Source of the DNA: Terrimesophilobacter sp036565765
GTDB lineage: Bacteria; Actinomycetota; Actinomycetes; Actinomycetales; Microbacteriaceae
DNA length: 12,938 nt
Strand: one strand, 5' to 3'
Assembly (NCBI RefSeq): GCF_036565765.1
Contig: NZ_DATCXP010000159.1
The notes beneath the pieces are model-generated. The model saw only the letters and a program-made list of their open reading frames with translations. It searched no databases and was not told where the DNA came from. The stretch's first letter is position 1; every line of letters begins with the position of its first letter. Shown here one piece after another: positions 1-5,598 of the stretch. Made by a program: the position numbers and the translations under genes.

Positions 1-769
1 GCGAGGCGGCCTCGTCGATGAGGTCGATCGCCTTGTCCGGCAGCTGCCGGCCGGTGATGTACCGGTTGGAGAGGGCGGCGGCGGCCACCAGCGCCGTGTC
101 GGCGATCGCGACCTTGTGGTGCGCCTCGTACCGCTCCTTGAGCCCGCGGAGGATCGCGATGGTGTCCTCGACGCTCGGCTCGCCGACGTACACCTGCTGG
201 AAGCGGCGCTCGAGCGCGGCATCCTTCTCGATGAACTCGCGGTACTCGTCCAGCGTCGTCGCCCCGATCAACCGGAGCTCGCCGCGGGCGAGCATGGGCT
301 TGAGCATGTTCGCTGCGGCGACGGAAACCTCTCCGCCACCAGCGCCCATGAGGGTGTGCAACTCGTCGACGAAGGTGATGATCTGACCGTCGGCGTCGTT
401 GATCTCCTTGAGCACGGCCTTGAGGCGCTCCTCGAACTCACCACGGTACTTCGCACCGGCGACGAGCGCGGCGAGATCGAGCGCGACGAGCCGCTTGCCC
501 TTGAGCGAGTCCGCGACATCCCCCGCGACGATGCGCTGGGCGAGCCCCTCGACGACCGCGGTCTTGCCCACGCCGGGCTCGCCGATCAGAACGGGGTTGT
601 TCTTCGTTCGGCGCGTGAGCACCTGGCTCACCCTGCGGATCTCGGCGTCGCGACCGATCACCGGGTCGAGCTTTCCGGTGCGGGCGACCGCTGTGAGGTC
701 GACGCCGTACTGCTCGAGGGCGGTCTTCTGCTCTTCGTCGCTCGCGGGAACGCCCTGCATATTCGCCAT
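1..769 (-). CDS. clpB: ClpB disaggregase lacking the N-domain, 5' part only (runs off the left edge)
   Basis: This is the first 256 codons of a ClpB-type AAA+ protein, the ATP-driven disaggregase that works with DnaK in the cytoplasm. Visible in order: a short lead of about 16 residues, the conserved entry YGVDLTAVAR (21-30), GKLDPVIGRD (32-41), Walker A GEPGVGKT (63-70), pore-loop KYRGEFEE (from 107), Walker B with D135-E136, sensor GATTLDEY (169-176) and arginine-finger LERRFQQV (186-193), then RQLPDKAIDLIDEAAS at the edge. The roughly 140-residue Clp-N substrate domain of ordinary ClpB is absent. The ATG at 769 is supported by AGGAG six bases upstream, and the membrane-protein gene occupies the sequence where an N-domain would be. 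It is the last visible gene of the dnaK operon. The second AAA+ ring and middle domain lie outside the window, so ClpB rather than another Clp ATPase is judged from sequence similarity and context. Confidence 0.93.
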   Translation of the reverse strand, partial: MANMQGVPASDEEQKTALEQYGVDLTAVARTGKLDPVIGRDAEIRRVSQVLTRRTKNNPVLIGEPGVGKTAVVEGLAQRIVAGDVADSLKGKRLVALDLAALVAGAKYRGEFEERLKAVLKEINDADGQIITFVDELHTLMGAGGGEVSVAAANMLKPMLARGELRLIGATTLDEYREFIEKDAALERRFQQVYVGEPSVEDTIAILRGLKERYEAHHKVAIADTALVAAAALSNRYITGRQLPDKAIDLIDEAAS

Positions 770-772
770 GTC

Positions 773-1435
773 CTACTCCTGCGTTGTTGTCATTGTTGCC
801 GATGCGACGGCAGTCGCGTCCCGGCGCAGTGCGTGCGCCATCCACCACCAGGCGAGCCAGCCGATCACCGAGTTCCCCACCAGGGTCACCAACACGAGGG
901 CCACGGCCGAGATTCCCAGATTCTCGCCCCACCCGACCTCGGCCGAGGACAGCCCTCGGGAGACGGCCTGAACGAGAAGCGCGGGAATCCAGCTGAGAAA
1001 CCAGAACCCGACGATGGCAATTCCCGCTCCCGCCCAGGTGACCGGGCCGGGACGATTCACCCCGTGGCGCTTCAGGATGGCACGGCTCACCAAGACCGCA
1101 ACAGCCATGAGTGCGAGGCCGGTGACCGAGACCAGAACGCCCGGAATGACCCAGAGTCCGAAATCGACTCCGAAATCCCCGAGCGACGGAGCCTTTCCTG
1201 AGCCGTTCAGCGACTTGCTCAGGTTTGCGACGAAGAAGACGAAGATCGACCAGAACACTGCGGCGAGGAGGGGGAGCAGGAAGAGCGAGAATCCCAGGGT
1301 GAGCAGGTTGAAGCCCACAATTCCACCCCAGGACGCTCCCGCCTTCTGGCGCCTCGTCAGCGGAGGACGACGGAGCCCGGCCGTCGCGTAACCCGCGATG
1401 ACCGGCTGGTAGGGCTGCGGGGTGGGTGTTGTCAT
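773..1435 (-). CDS. Unknown integral membrane protein inside the heat-shock operon
   Basis: I do not recognise a family for this 220-residue protein. It has a Pro-rich cytoplasmic-looking N-terminus (MTTPTPQPYQPV), a basic stretch LRRPPLTRRQK (21-31), then four hydrophobic regions at about 37-70 (long enough for one or two helices), 92-120, 132-157 and 172-203, and a polar Thr/Glu tail. The positive charges after segment 2 (LKRH) and after the last (LRRD) suggest that those ends face the cytoplasm. No cysteines or protease motif are visible. The gene starts 29 bases after the hspR stop, with a purine-rich GAGGCGAGAG upstream, and ends three bases before the clpB ATG with its stop inside the clpB ribosome binding site. 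It should therefore be heat-induced and made with ClpB. A role in membrane proteostasis is inference from position only. The reading frame itself is well supported by third-position G/C and conserved-looking helices. Confidence 0.85.
   Translation of the reverse strand: MTTPTPQPYQPVIAGYATAGLRRPPLTRRQKAGASWGGIVGFNLLTLGFSLFLLPLLAAVFWSIFVFFVANLSKSLNGSGKAPSLGDFGVDFGLWVIPGVLVSVTGLALMAVAVLVSRAILKRHGVNRPGPVTWAGAGIAIVGFWFLSWIPALLVQAVSRGLSSAEVGWGENLGISAVALVLVTLVGNSVIGWLAWWWMAHALRRDATAVASATMTTTQE
776..780 (-). promoter_or_regulatory. Ribosome binding site of clpB, overlapping the preceding stop codon
   Basis: On the minus strand the sequence reads CAGGAGTAGGACATG. AGGAG is six bases before the clpB ATG, and the TAG stop of the membrane-protein gene follows it directly. 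This fixes the clpB start at 769 and implies that ribosomes finishing the upstream gene initiate clpB. Confidence 0.8.
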
Positions 1436-1464
1436 ACTCGCTCTCGCCTCAATCGATAGTTCGG

Positions 1465-1878
1465 TCAGTGGTTCAGCGGCCGCCAGACCACCAGTTGGGT
1501 ATTCCGCTGCGCCCGGGTTCCCGCCCGCAGTGAAACGACATCGCCGGACTCCCCCGCCGCGAAGACGCGACGGCCCGGTCTGGACAGAAGCTCATCGGCG
1601 AGGGCGCTCTCCAGTTCTCGCACGCGTGCCTGCAACTCCGAAACATGGTTCTCCAGTTCGAGAATCCTGCGGATGCCCTCCAGGCTCACGCCCTCGGTTC
1701 CCAGACGGGAGATCTCGCGCAGCTGCGCGACATCCCGCATCGAGTAGCGGCGTGACTTGCCGGCCGTGCGCCGCGGGCTCACGAGCCCCAGGCGATCGTA
1801 CTGCCGCAGTGTCTGCGGGTGCATCTGCGCGAGCTCCGCCGCCATGGCGATGGCGAACAGCGGGGAGTTCTCGTCCAT
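1465..1878 (-). CDS. hspR: HspR, MerR-family heat-shock repressor
   Basis: This is a 137-residue repressor of the HspR branch of the MerR family. It binds HAIR operators and, in studied actinobacteria, uses DnaK as co-repressor. The N-terminal winged helix-turn-helix is clear (FAIAMAAELAQMHPQTLRQY, then DRLGLVSPRRT and SRRYSMRDV), followed by a coiled-coil (GIRRILELENHVSELQARV) and the typical HspR tail NTQLVVWRP. Two starts are possible. An ATG at 1884 overlaps the dnaJ stop as ATGA but has its GAAGGG directly against it. The ATG at 1878 lies six bases after AAGGG and reproduces the stop-two bases-start spacing of the other junctions in the operon, so I chose 1878; the other start would add two residues. 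As the fourth gene behind a HAIR-flanked promoter, it closes an autoregulatory loop. Confidence 0.95.
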   Translation of the reverse strand: MDENSPLFAIAMAAELAQMHPQTLRQYDRLGLVSPRRTAGKSRRYSMRDVAQLREISRLGTEGVSLEGIRRILELENHVSELQARVRELESALADELLSRPGRRVFAAGESGDVVSLRAGTRAQRNTQLVVWRPLNH

Positions 1879-1880
1879 CG

Positions 1881-2855
1881 TCATCCCTTCGTCTTCGCCA
1901 TGAGCTCCGCGCGCGGATTCTCGGTCGGCATCGCCTTCGCGAACTTCTCGAGGTGGTCCTTCGCGTCGGCGGTCAGGTGGGTCGGCACGACAACGACGAC
2001 CGTGGCGAGCAGGTCGCCGGTCCCCTTGGTCGTCGAGACTCCGCGGCCCTTCACCCTCAGAACTCGCCCGCTCGGTGTGCCGGGGGCGATTCTGAGCTTC
2101 ACGGGCTCGCCGCCGAGCGTTGGGACGTCGATCGTCGCGCCGAGGGTCGCCTCGACGAAGGTGACAGGAACCGGTACCCGCAGGTTCTGGCCGTCCCGTT
2201 CGAAGACCGGATGCTTGCGCACGGTGATCGTGAGCGTCAGGTCGCCGGGGGCCCCGCCATCCGGGCTCGGCTCGCCCTTGCCCTTCAGGCGGATCTTCTG
2301 CCCGTCGGCGACCCCGGCCGGAATGCGGACACTGATCGGCTTTCCGCCGGATGCCTGCAGTCGCGCGGTGTCGCCCTGGATCGCGGTCATGAAGTCGAGC
2401 GTCGTCGAGGCGGTGATGTCGCGCCCCTTCGTCGGCCCGCCGGATCCGCGGAACCCGCCGGTCGGCTGGCCGAAGCCGCCACCGAACATGCTGCCGAAGA
2501 TGTCCTCGAAGCCGCTCGCCTGGTAGCTCGTGCGCTGGCTGCCACCGCCGCCGAACATTCCGCCGAAGACATCCTCGAAGCCGCCGTTCTGACCGCCCGC
2601 GGCGAACCGGGGCATGCCGGAGCCCATCGCGCGCATCTGGTCGTACTCCTTGCGCTGCTCGGGGTCCGACAGCACGGCGTTCGCCTCGCTGATCTCCTTG
2701 AACTTCGCTTCGGCCTTCGCATCGCCAGGATTGGAGTCAGGGTGATACTTGCGCGCGAGTTTGCGATAGGTCTTCTTCAGCTCGGCCTGGGACACGTCCT
2801 TCGACACGCCAAGCACCTTGTAGAAGTCCTTATCGAACCAGTCCTGGCTGGCCAC
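1881..2855 (-). CDS. dnaJ: Zinc-finger-less (class B) DnaJ/Hsp40 co-chaperone
   Basis: A 324-residue J-protein that stimulates the DnaK ATPase and delivers substrates. The J-domain occupies about 10-72, with the HPD motif at 38-40. A Gly/Phe-rich linker follows (about 80-142) and contains the related motifs FEDVFGGMF (93) and FEDIFGSMF (116). The C-terminal substrate-binding domains run from about 145 to 290 (RIPAGVADGQKIRLKGKG; then RIAPGTPSGRVLRVKGRG). The four CxxCxGxG zinc motifs of classical DnaJ are missing and there is no cysteine in the whole protein, so it is class B (CbpA-like) in architecture. The start is GTG, with GGAGGAG five bases upstream, overlapping the grpE stop. The gene begins two bases after grpE and ends two bases before hspR. 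A classical zinc-finger DnaJ is probably encoded elsewhere (inference from other actinobacteria). Confidence 0.96.
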   Translation of the reverse strand: MASQDWFDKDFYKVLGVSKDVSQAELKKTYRKLARKYHPDSNPGDAKAEAKFKEISEANAVLSDPEQRKEYDQMRAMGSGMPRFAAGGQNGGFEDVFGGMFGGGGSQRTSYQASGFEDIFGSMFGGGFGQPTGGFRGSGGPTKGRDITASTTLDFMTAIQGDTARLQASGGKPISVRIPAGVADGQKIRLKGKGEPSPDGGAPGDLTLTITVRKHPVFERDGQNLRVPVPVTFVEATLGATIDVPTLGGEPVKLRIAPGTPSGRVLRVKGRGVSTTKGTGDLLATVVVVVPTHLTADAKDHLEKFAKAMPTENPRAELMAKTKG

Positions 2856-2857
2856 GG

Positions 2858-3565
2858 TTACTCCTCCGGGACGGAGACGGCAACCTTGGCCGGGCGCAGC
2901 AGTCGCTCACCGATCTGGTATCCGGGCTGGATGACCTCGGCGATCGTGTTGACGGTGACATCCTTGCTCGGCAGCTGGGCGATCGCCTCGTGAAGGCTGG
3001 GGTCGAAGACCTCCCCCTTCGCACCGATCTGGGTGAGACCGTACCTCTCGAAGCTCGCGCGCAGCTTCAGGGCGACGAGTTCGAGCGGGCTGCCTTCCAG
3101 ATCCCCGTGCGCGTGGGCGAGATCGAGGTCGTCGAGCACGGGAAGCACGCTCGTGATGACCTCGGCGACCGCCAGATCCCGCGCGACGTAGCGGTCCCGG
3201 TCGACCCGTTTGCGATAGTTGGCGTACTCCGCCTGCACCCGCTTGAGGTCGTGAAGGTGCTCGGATGCGGCATCCGTCTTGCCGTGCTTCACGGACTCCA
3301 CCGGCTCCTCGAGGAGCTTCGCCAGGTCTTCATCGGTGAGCTGCTCGCCGACGTCCTCCACGTCCTTCCTGGCCTCCCCGGTCTCCGGATCGATGCGCCT
3401 CCTATCGCGCACGATCGGCTCCGCCGATTCCTTTGCTTGCCCTGAGCCTGCTTGGCCTGAGGAGGTCGCTTCGCGACCGTCTCGAAGGGTCGAAGGGTCG
3501 CGGATGACGGGCTCGTCGCCCGGGGTCTGATCCTTCTTCTTATCCTTGTCCTTGTCAGTGGCCAT
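2858..3565 (-). CDS. grpE: GrpE nucleotide exchange factor for DnaK
   Basis: A 235-residue GrpE, which releases ADP from DnaK. The first 100 or so residues are charged and disordered (MATDKDKDKKKDQ...). The long-helix part follows (LHDLKRVQAEYANYRKRVDR, about 104-123), then the helical and beta-wing regions with VLPVLDDLDLAHAHGD (140-155), GEVFDPSLHEAIAQ (184-197) and the C-terminal VIQPGYQIGERLLRPAKVAV (211-230), all typical of GrpE. The ATG lies two bases after the dnaK stop, with AGGAAG just upstream overlapping it. The disordered N-terminus is longer than usual because a palindromic repeat (3441-3497) is translated in frame as about residues 24-43, flanked by the similar hexapeptides EPVIRD and EPIVRD. 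The conserved domains are unaffected, so the protein should work. Confidence 0.97.
   Translation of the reverse strand: MATDKDKDKKKDQTPGDEPVIRDPSTLRDGREATSSGQAGSGQAKESAEPIVRDRRRIDPETGEARKDVEDVGEQLTDEDLAKLLEEPVESVKHGKTDAASEHLHDLKRVQAEYANYRKRVDRDRYVARDLAVAEVITSVLPVLDDLDLAHAHGDLEGSPLELVALKLRASFERYGLTQIGAKGEVFDPSLHEAIAQLPSKDVTVNTIAEVIQPGYQIGERLLRPAKVAVSVPEE
3441..3497. repeat. REP-like palindromic repeat inserted in frame in grpE
   Basis: The core is a perfect dyad GGTCGC-TTC-GCGACC (3464-3478), preceded by CCTGAGGA and followed by GTCTCGAAGGG, then a tandem TCGAAGGG (3482-3489 and 3490-3497). The block starts with CCTGAGCCTG. Elements of this make (…TTCGAGACGGTCGC…GCGACCTCCTCAGG… when read on the other strand) resemble, from memory, intergenic repeats of Microbacteriaceae; that resemblance is not verified here. 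Here the block lies in coding sequence, adds a multiple of three bases and contains no stop in the grpE frame. Confidence 0.6.
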
Positions 3566-3567
3566 CG

Positions 3568-5433
3568 TTACTTCCTGCCACCCTCCGGCTCGTCCTCGAC
3601 GACCTCGGCGTCGACGATGTCCTCGTCGTCGGCAGAGGCCGGCTCACCGGTCTCAGAATCGGCGGGCGTCGCCTCGGCCGTCTGGCTCTGCGCGTACAGC
3701 GCCTCACCGATCTTCTGCTGGCTCTCGTTGAGCTTGTCGAACGCGGTGCTGACCGCAGTGTCGTCCTCGCCCGCGAGCGCGCTCTTGAGCGCATCGACAT
3801 CCGCCTGGATCTCCGTCTTCACGTCGTCCGGCAGCTTGTCCGCATTGTCCTTCAGCAGTTTCTCGGTCGAGAACGCGAGCTGCTCGGCGGTATTGCGCAT
3901 CTCGGCGGTCTCGCGGCGCGCCTTGTCCTCGGCAGCGTGCTCCTCCGCCTCGCGCACCATGCGCTCGATGTCTTCCTTCGGCAGCGACGAGCCGCCGGTG
4001 ATCGTCATCGACTGCTCCTTGCCGGTGCCCTTGTCCTTCGCCGAGACGTGAACGATGCCGTTCGCGTCGATGTCGAACGTGACCTCGACCTGCGGGACCC
4101 CCCGCGGGGCCGGGGCGATCCCGGTGAGCTCGAACGTGCCGAGCGGCTTGTTGTCGCGAGTGAACTCGCGCTCGCCCTGGAACACCTGGATGGCGACCGA
4201 CGGCTGGTTGTCGTCCGCGGTCGTGAACGTCTCACTGCGCTTGGTCGGGATCGCGGTGTTGCGCTCGATGAGCTTCGTCATGATGCCGCCCTTGGTCTCG
4301 ATGCCGAGGCTGAGGGGGGTCACGTCGATGAGCAGAACGTCCTTGCGCTCGCCCTTCAGGACGCCGGCCTGGATGGCCGCGCCGACGGCGACGACCTCAT
4401 CCGGGTTCACGCCCTTGTTCGGGTCCTTGCCGCTCGTCTCCTTCTTGATGAGCTCGACGACCGCAGGCATCCTGGTCGATCCGCCGACGAGCACGACGTG
4501 CGCGACATCGGCGACCTTGATCCCGGCCTCCTTGATGACGTCGGCGAACGGCTTCTTCGTCCGGTCGAGCAGGTCGGAGGTCATCTGCTCGAACTGGGCT
4601 CGCGTGAGCGTCTCGTCGAGGTTGGCAGGACCGTTCTCGGTGAGCGAGAGGTACGGCAACTGGATGCTCGTGCTCATCGAGGAGCTGAGCTCCTTCTTGG
4701 CCTGCTCGGCAGCCTCCTTGAGGCGCTGCTTCGCGATCTTGTCGTTCGAGACGTCGACACCGGTCGTGTCCTTGAACTTCTTGATCAGGTGGTCGACGAT
4801 GCGCTGGTCCCAGTCGTCGCCGCCGAGGCGGTTGTCACCGGAGGTCGACCGTACCTGGATGGTGGAGAAGTCGTCGTCCTTGCCCACCTCGAGCAGGGAG
4901 ACGTCGAACGTCCCGCCGCCGAGGTCGAAGACGAGAATGAGCTCGTCCTCCTTGCCCTTGTCGAGGCCGTAGGCCAACGCCGCCGCGGTCGGCTCGTTGA
5001 TGATGCGCAGCACGTTGAGTCCCGCGATCTCTCCGGCCTCCTTGGTGGCCTGACGCTCGGCGTCGTTGAAGTAGGCGGGAACGGTGATGACGGCATCCGT
5101 CACGGTGTCGCCGAGGTACTGCTCGGCGTCGCGCTTGAGCTTGCCGAGGATGCGGGCGGAGATCTCCTGAGGCGTGTACTTCTTGCCGTCGATCTCGGTC
5201 TTCCAGTCGGTGCCCATGTGGCGCTTGACGCTCGCGATGGTGCGGTCGACGTTCGTGACGGCCTGGCGCTTCGCGGTCTCGCCGACGAGCACCTCGCCAT
5301 CCTTCGTGAACGCGACGACGGATGGGGTGGTACGGAATCCCTCGGCGTTCGCGATGACGGTGGGCTCCCCACCCTCCAGGACCGACACAACAGAGTTGGT
5401 GGTTCCCAGGTCAATTCCTACTGCTCGAGCCAT
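3568..5433 (-). CDS. dnaK: DnaK (Hsp70) chaperone
   Basis: A 621-residue Hsp70, the ATP-dependent chaperone and HspR co-repressor. Nucleotide-binding motifs: GIDLGTTNS (6-14), RIINEPTAAALAYG (143-156), DLGGGTFDVS (170-179, with the catalytic-type Thr at 175) and VGGSTRMP (316-323). The interdomain linker is DVLLIDVTPLSLG (365-377). The substrate-binding domain and lid follow, then an acidic tail ending DIVDAEVVEDEPEGGRK. The segment near residue 80 is short, as in Gram-positive DnaK. The start MARAVGIDLG at 5433 is chosen because the family begins there and AAGGAG lies ten bases upstream; the frame is open for another 19 codons, but these would cross the HAIR1 operator. It is the first gene of the operon, with grpE two bases downstream. 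Confidence 0.99.
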   Translation of the reverse strand: MARAVGIDLGTTNSVVSVLEGGEPTVIANAEGFRTTPSVVAFTKDGEVLVGETAKRQAVTNVDRTIASVKRHMGTDWKTEIDGKKYTPQEISARILGKLKRDAEQYLGDTVTDAVITVPAYFNDAERQATKEAGEIAGLNVLRIINEPTAAALAYGLDKGKEDELILVFDLGGGTFDVSLLEVGKDDDFSTIQVRSTSGDNRLGGDDWDQRIVDHLIKKFKDTTGVDVSNDKIAKQRLKEAAEQAKKELSSSMSTSIQLPYLSLTENGPANLDETLTRAQFEQMTSDLLDRTKKPFADVIKEAGIKVADVAHVVLVGGSTRMPAVVELIKKETSGKDPNKGVNPDEVVAVGAAIQAGVLKGERKDVLLIDVTPLSLGIETKGGIMTKLIERNTAIPTKRSETFTTADDNQPSVAIQVFQGEREFTRDNKPLGTFELTGIAPAPRGVPQVEVTFDIDANGIVHVSAKDKGTGKEQSMTITGGSSLPKEDIERMVREAEEHAAEDKARRETAEMRNTAEQLAFSTEKLLKDNADKLPDDVKTEIQADVDALKSALAGEDDTAVSTAFDKLNESQQKIGEALYAQSQTAEATPADSETGEPASADDEDIVDAEVVEDEPEGGRK

Positions 5434-5470
5434 GCGCTCTGTTCTCCTTCGTGAAAGCCAGATCCCGGGA

Positions 5471-5491
5471 CTTGAGTCCCGACCACTCAAG
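5471..5491. promoter_or_regulatory. HAIR1, perfect HspR operator
   Basis: CTTGAGT-N7-ACTCAAG, an exact match to the HspR-associated inverted repeat consensus. It touches the last base of the dnaK -10 and spans the predicted transcription start, so bound HspR would block RNA polymerase. Confidence 0.95.
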
Positions 5492-5518
5492 TTTTATGGC
5501 TGTGGATAACTTTGTCAA
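5491..5518 (-). promoter_or_regulatory. dnaK operon promoter
   Basis: On the minus strand a perfect -35 TTGACA (5513-5518) is separated by 16 bases from TAAAAC (5491-5496). A start about seven bases on (near 5484) would fall in the spacer of HAIR1, leaving a leader of about 50 bases to the dnaK ATG. The strong -35 fits a vegetative sigma promoter kept off by repression, not one that uses a heat-shock sigma factor. Confidence 0.7.
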
Positions 5519-5533
5519 GCCGGGCGGGCAAAA

Positions 5534-5554
5534 GTTGAGTGCGAGCGGCTCAAG
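5534..5554. promoter_or_regulatory. HAIR2, imperfect HspR operator upstream of the dnaK -35
   Basis: GTTGAGT-N7-GCTCAAG: the same geometry as HAIR1 with one outer mismatch in each arm. It lies 15 bases upstream of the dnaK -35 and about 45 bases before the ATG of the divergent transporter. A further degenerate half site, CTCAAAG, follows at 5556-5562. No CIRCE element (TTAGCACTC-N9-GAGTGCTAA) is present here. Confidence 0.75.
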
Positions 5555-5586
5555 TCTCAAAGCCCCATTCGTTTGCCGTTCCCCAT

Positions 5587-5592
5587 TAGCCT
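5587..5592 (+). promoter_or_regulatory. -10 box of a probable leaderless transcript (MFS transporter)
   Basis: TAGCCT followed by exactly six bases and then the ATG at 5599. No purine-rich ribosome binding site precedes the ATG. No clear -35 is visible. Confidence 0.55.
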
Positions 5593-5598
5593 GTGTGC

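Noticed and set aside
1422..2993. 523-codon plus-strand open frame opposite hspR and dnaJ
   Set aside because: Low-complexity Arg/Ala/Leu/His translation caused by G+C bias; both genes on the other strand are clear.
3937..5454. Long open frame of about 505 codons on the plus strand, antisense to dnaK
   Set aside because: Long antisense frames are typical opposite high-G+C hsp70 genes. The translation is Leu/Asp/Arg/Val-rich with no domain, and dnaK is certain.
5434..5490. Extended dnaK start giving 19 extra residues
   Set aside because: It would begin inside the HAIR1 operator, while the family start at 5433 has a good ribosome binding site.
5434..5598. Search for a CIRCE element (HrcA operator) at dnaK
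   Set aside because: No TTAGCACTC/GAGTGCTAA match; only HAIR sites are present.
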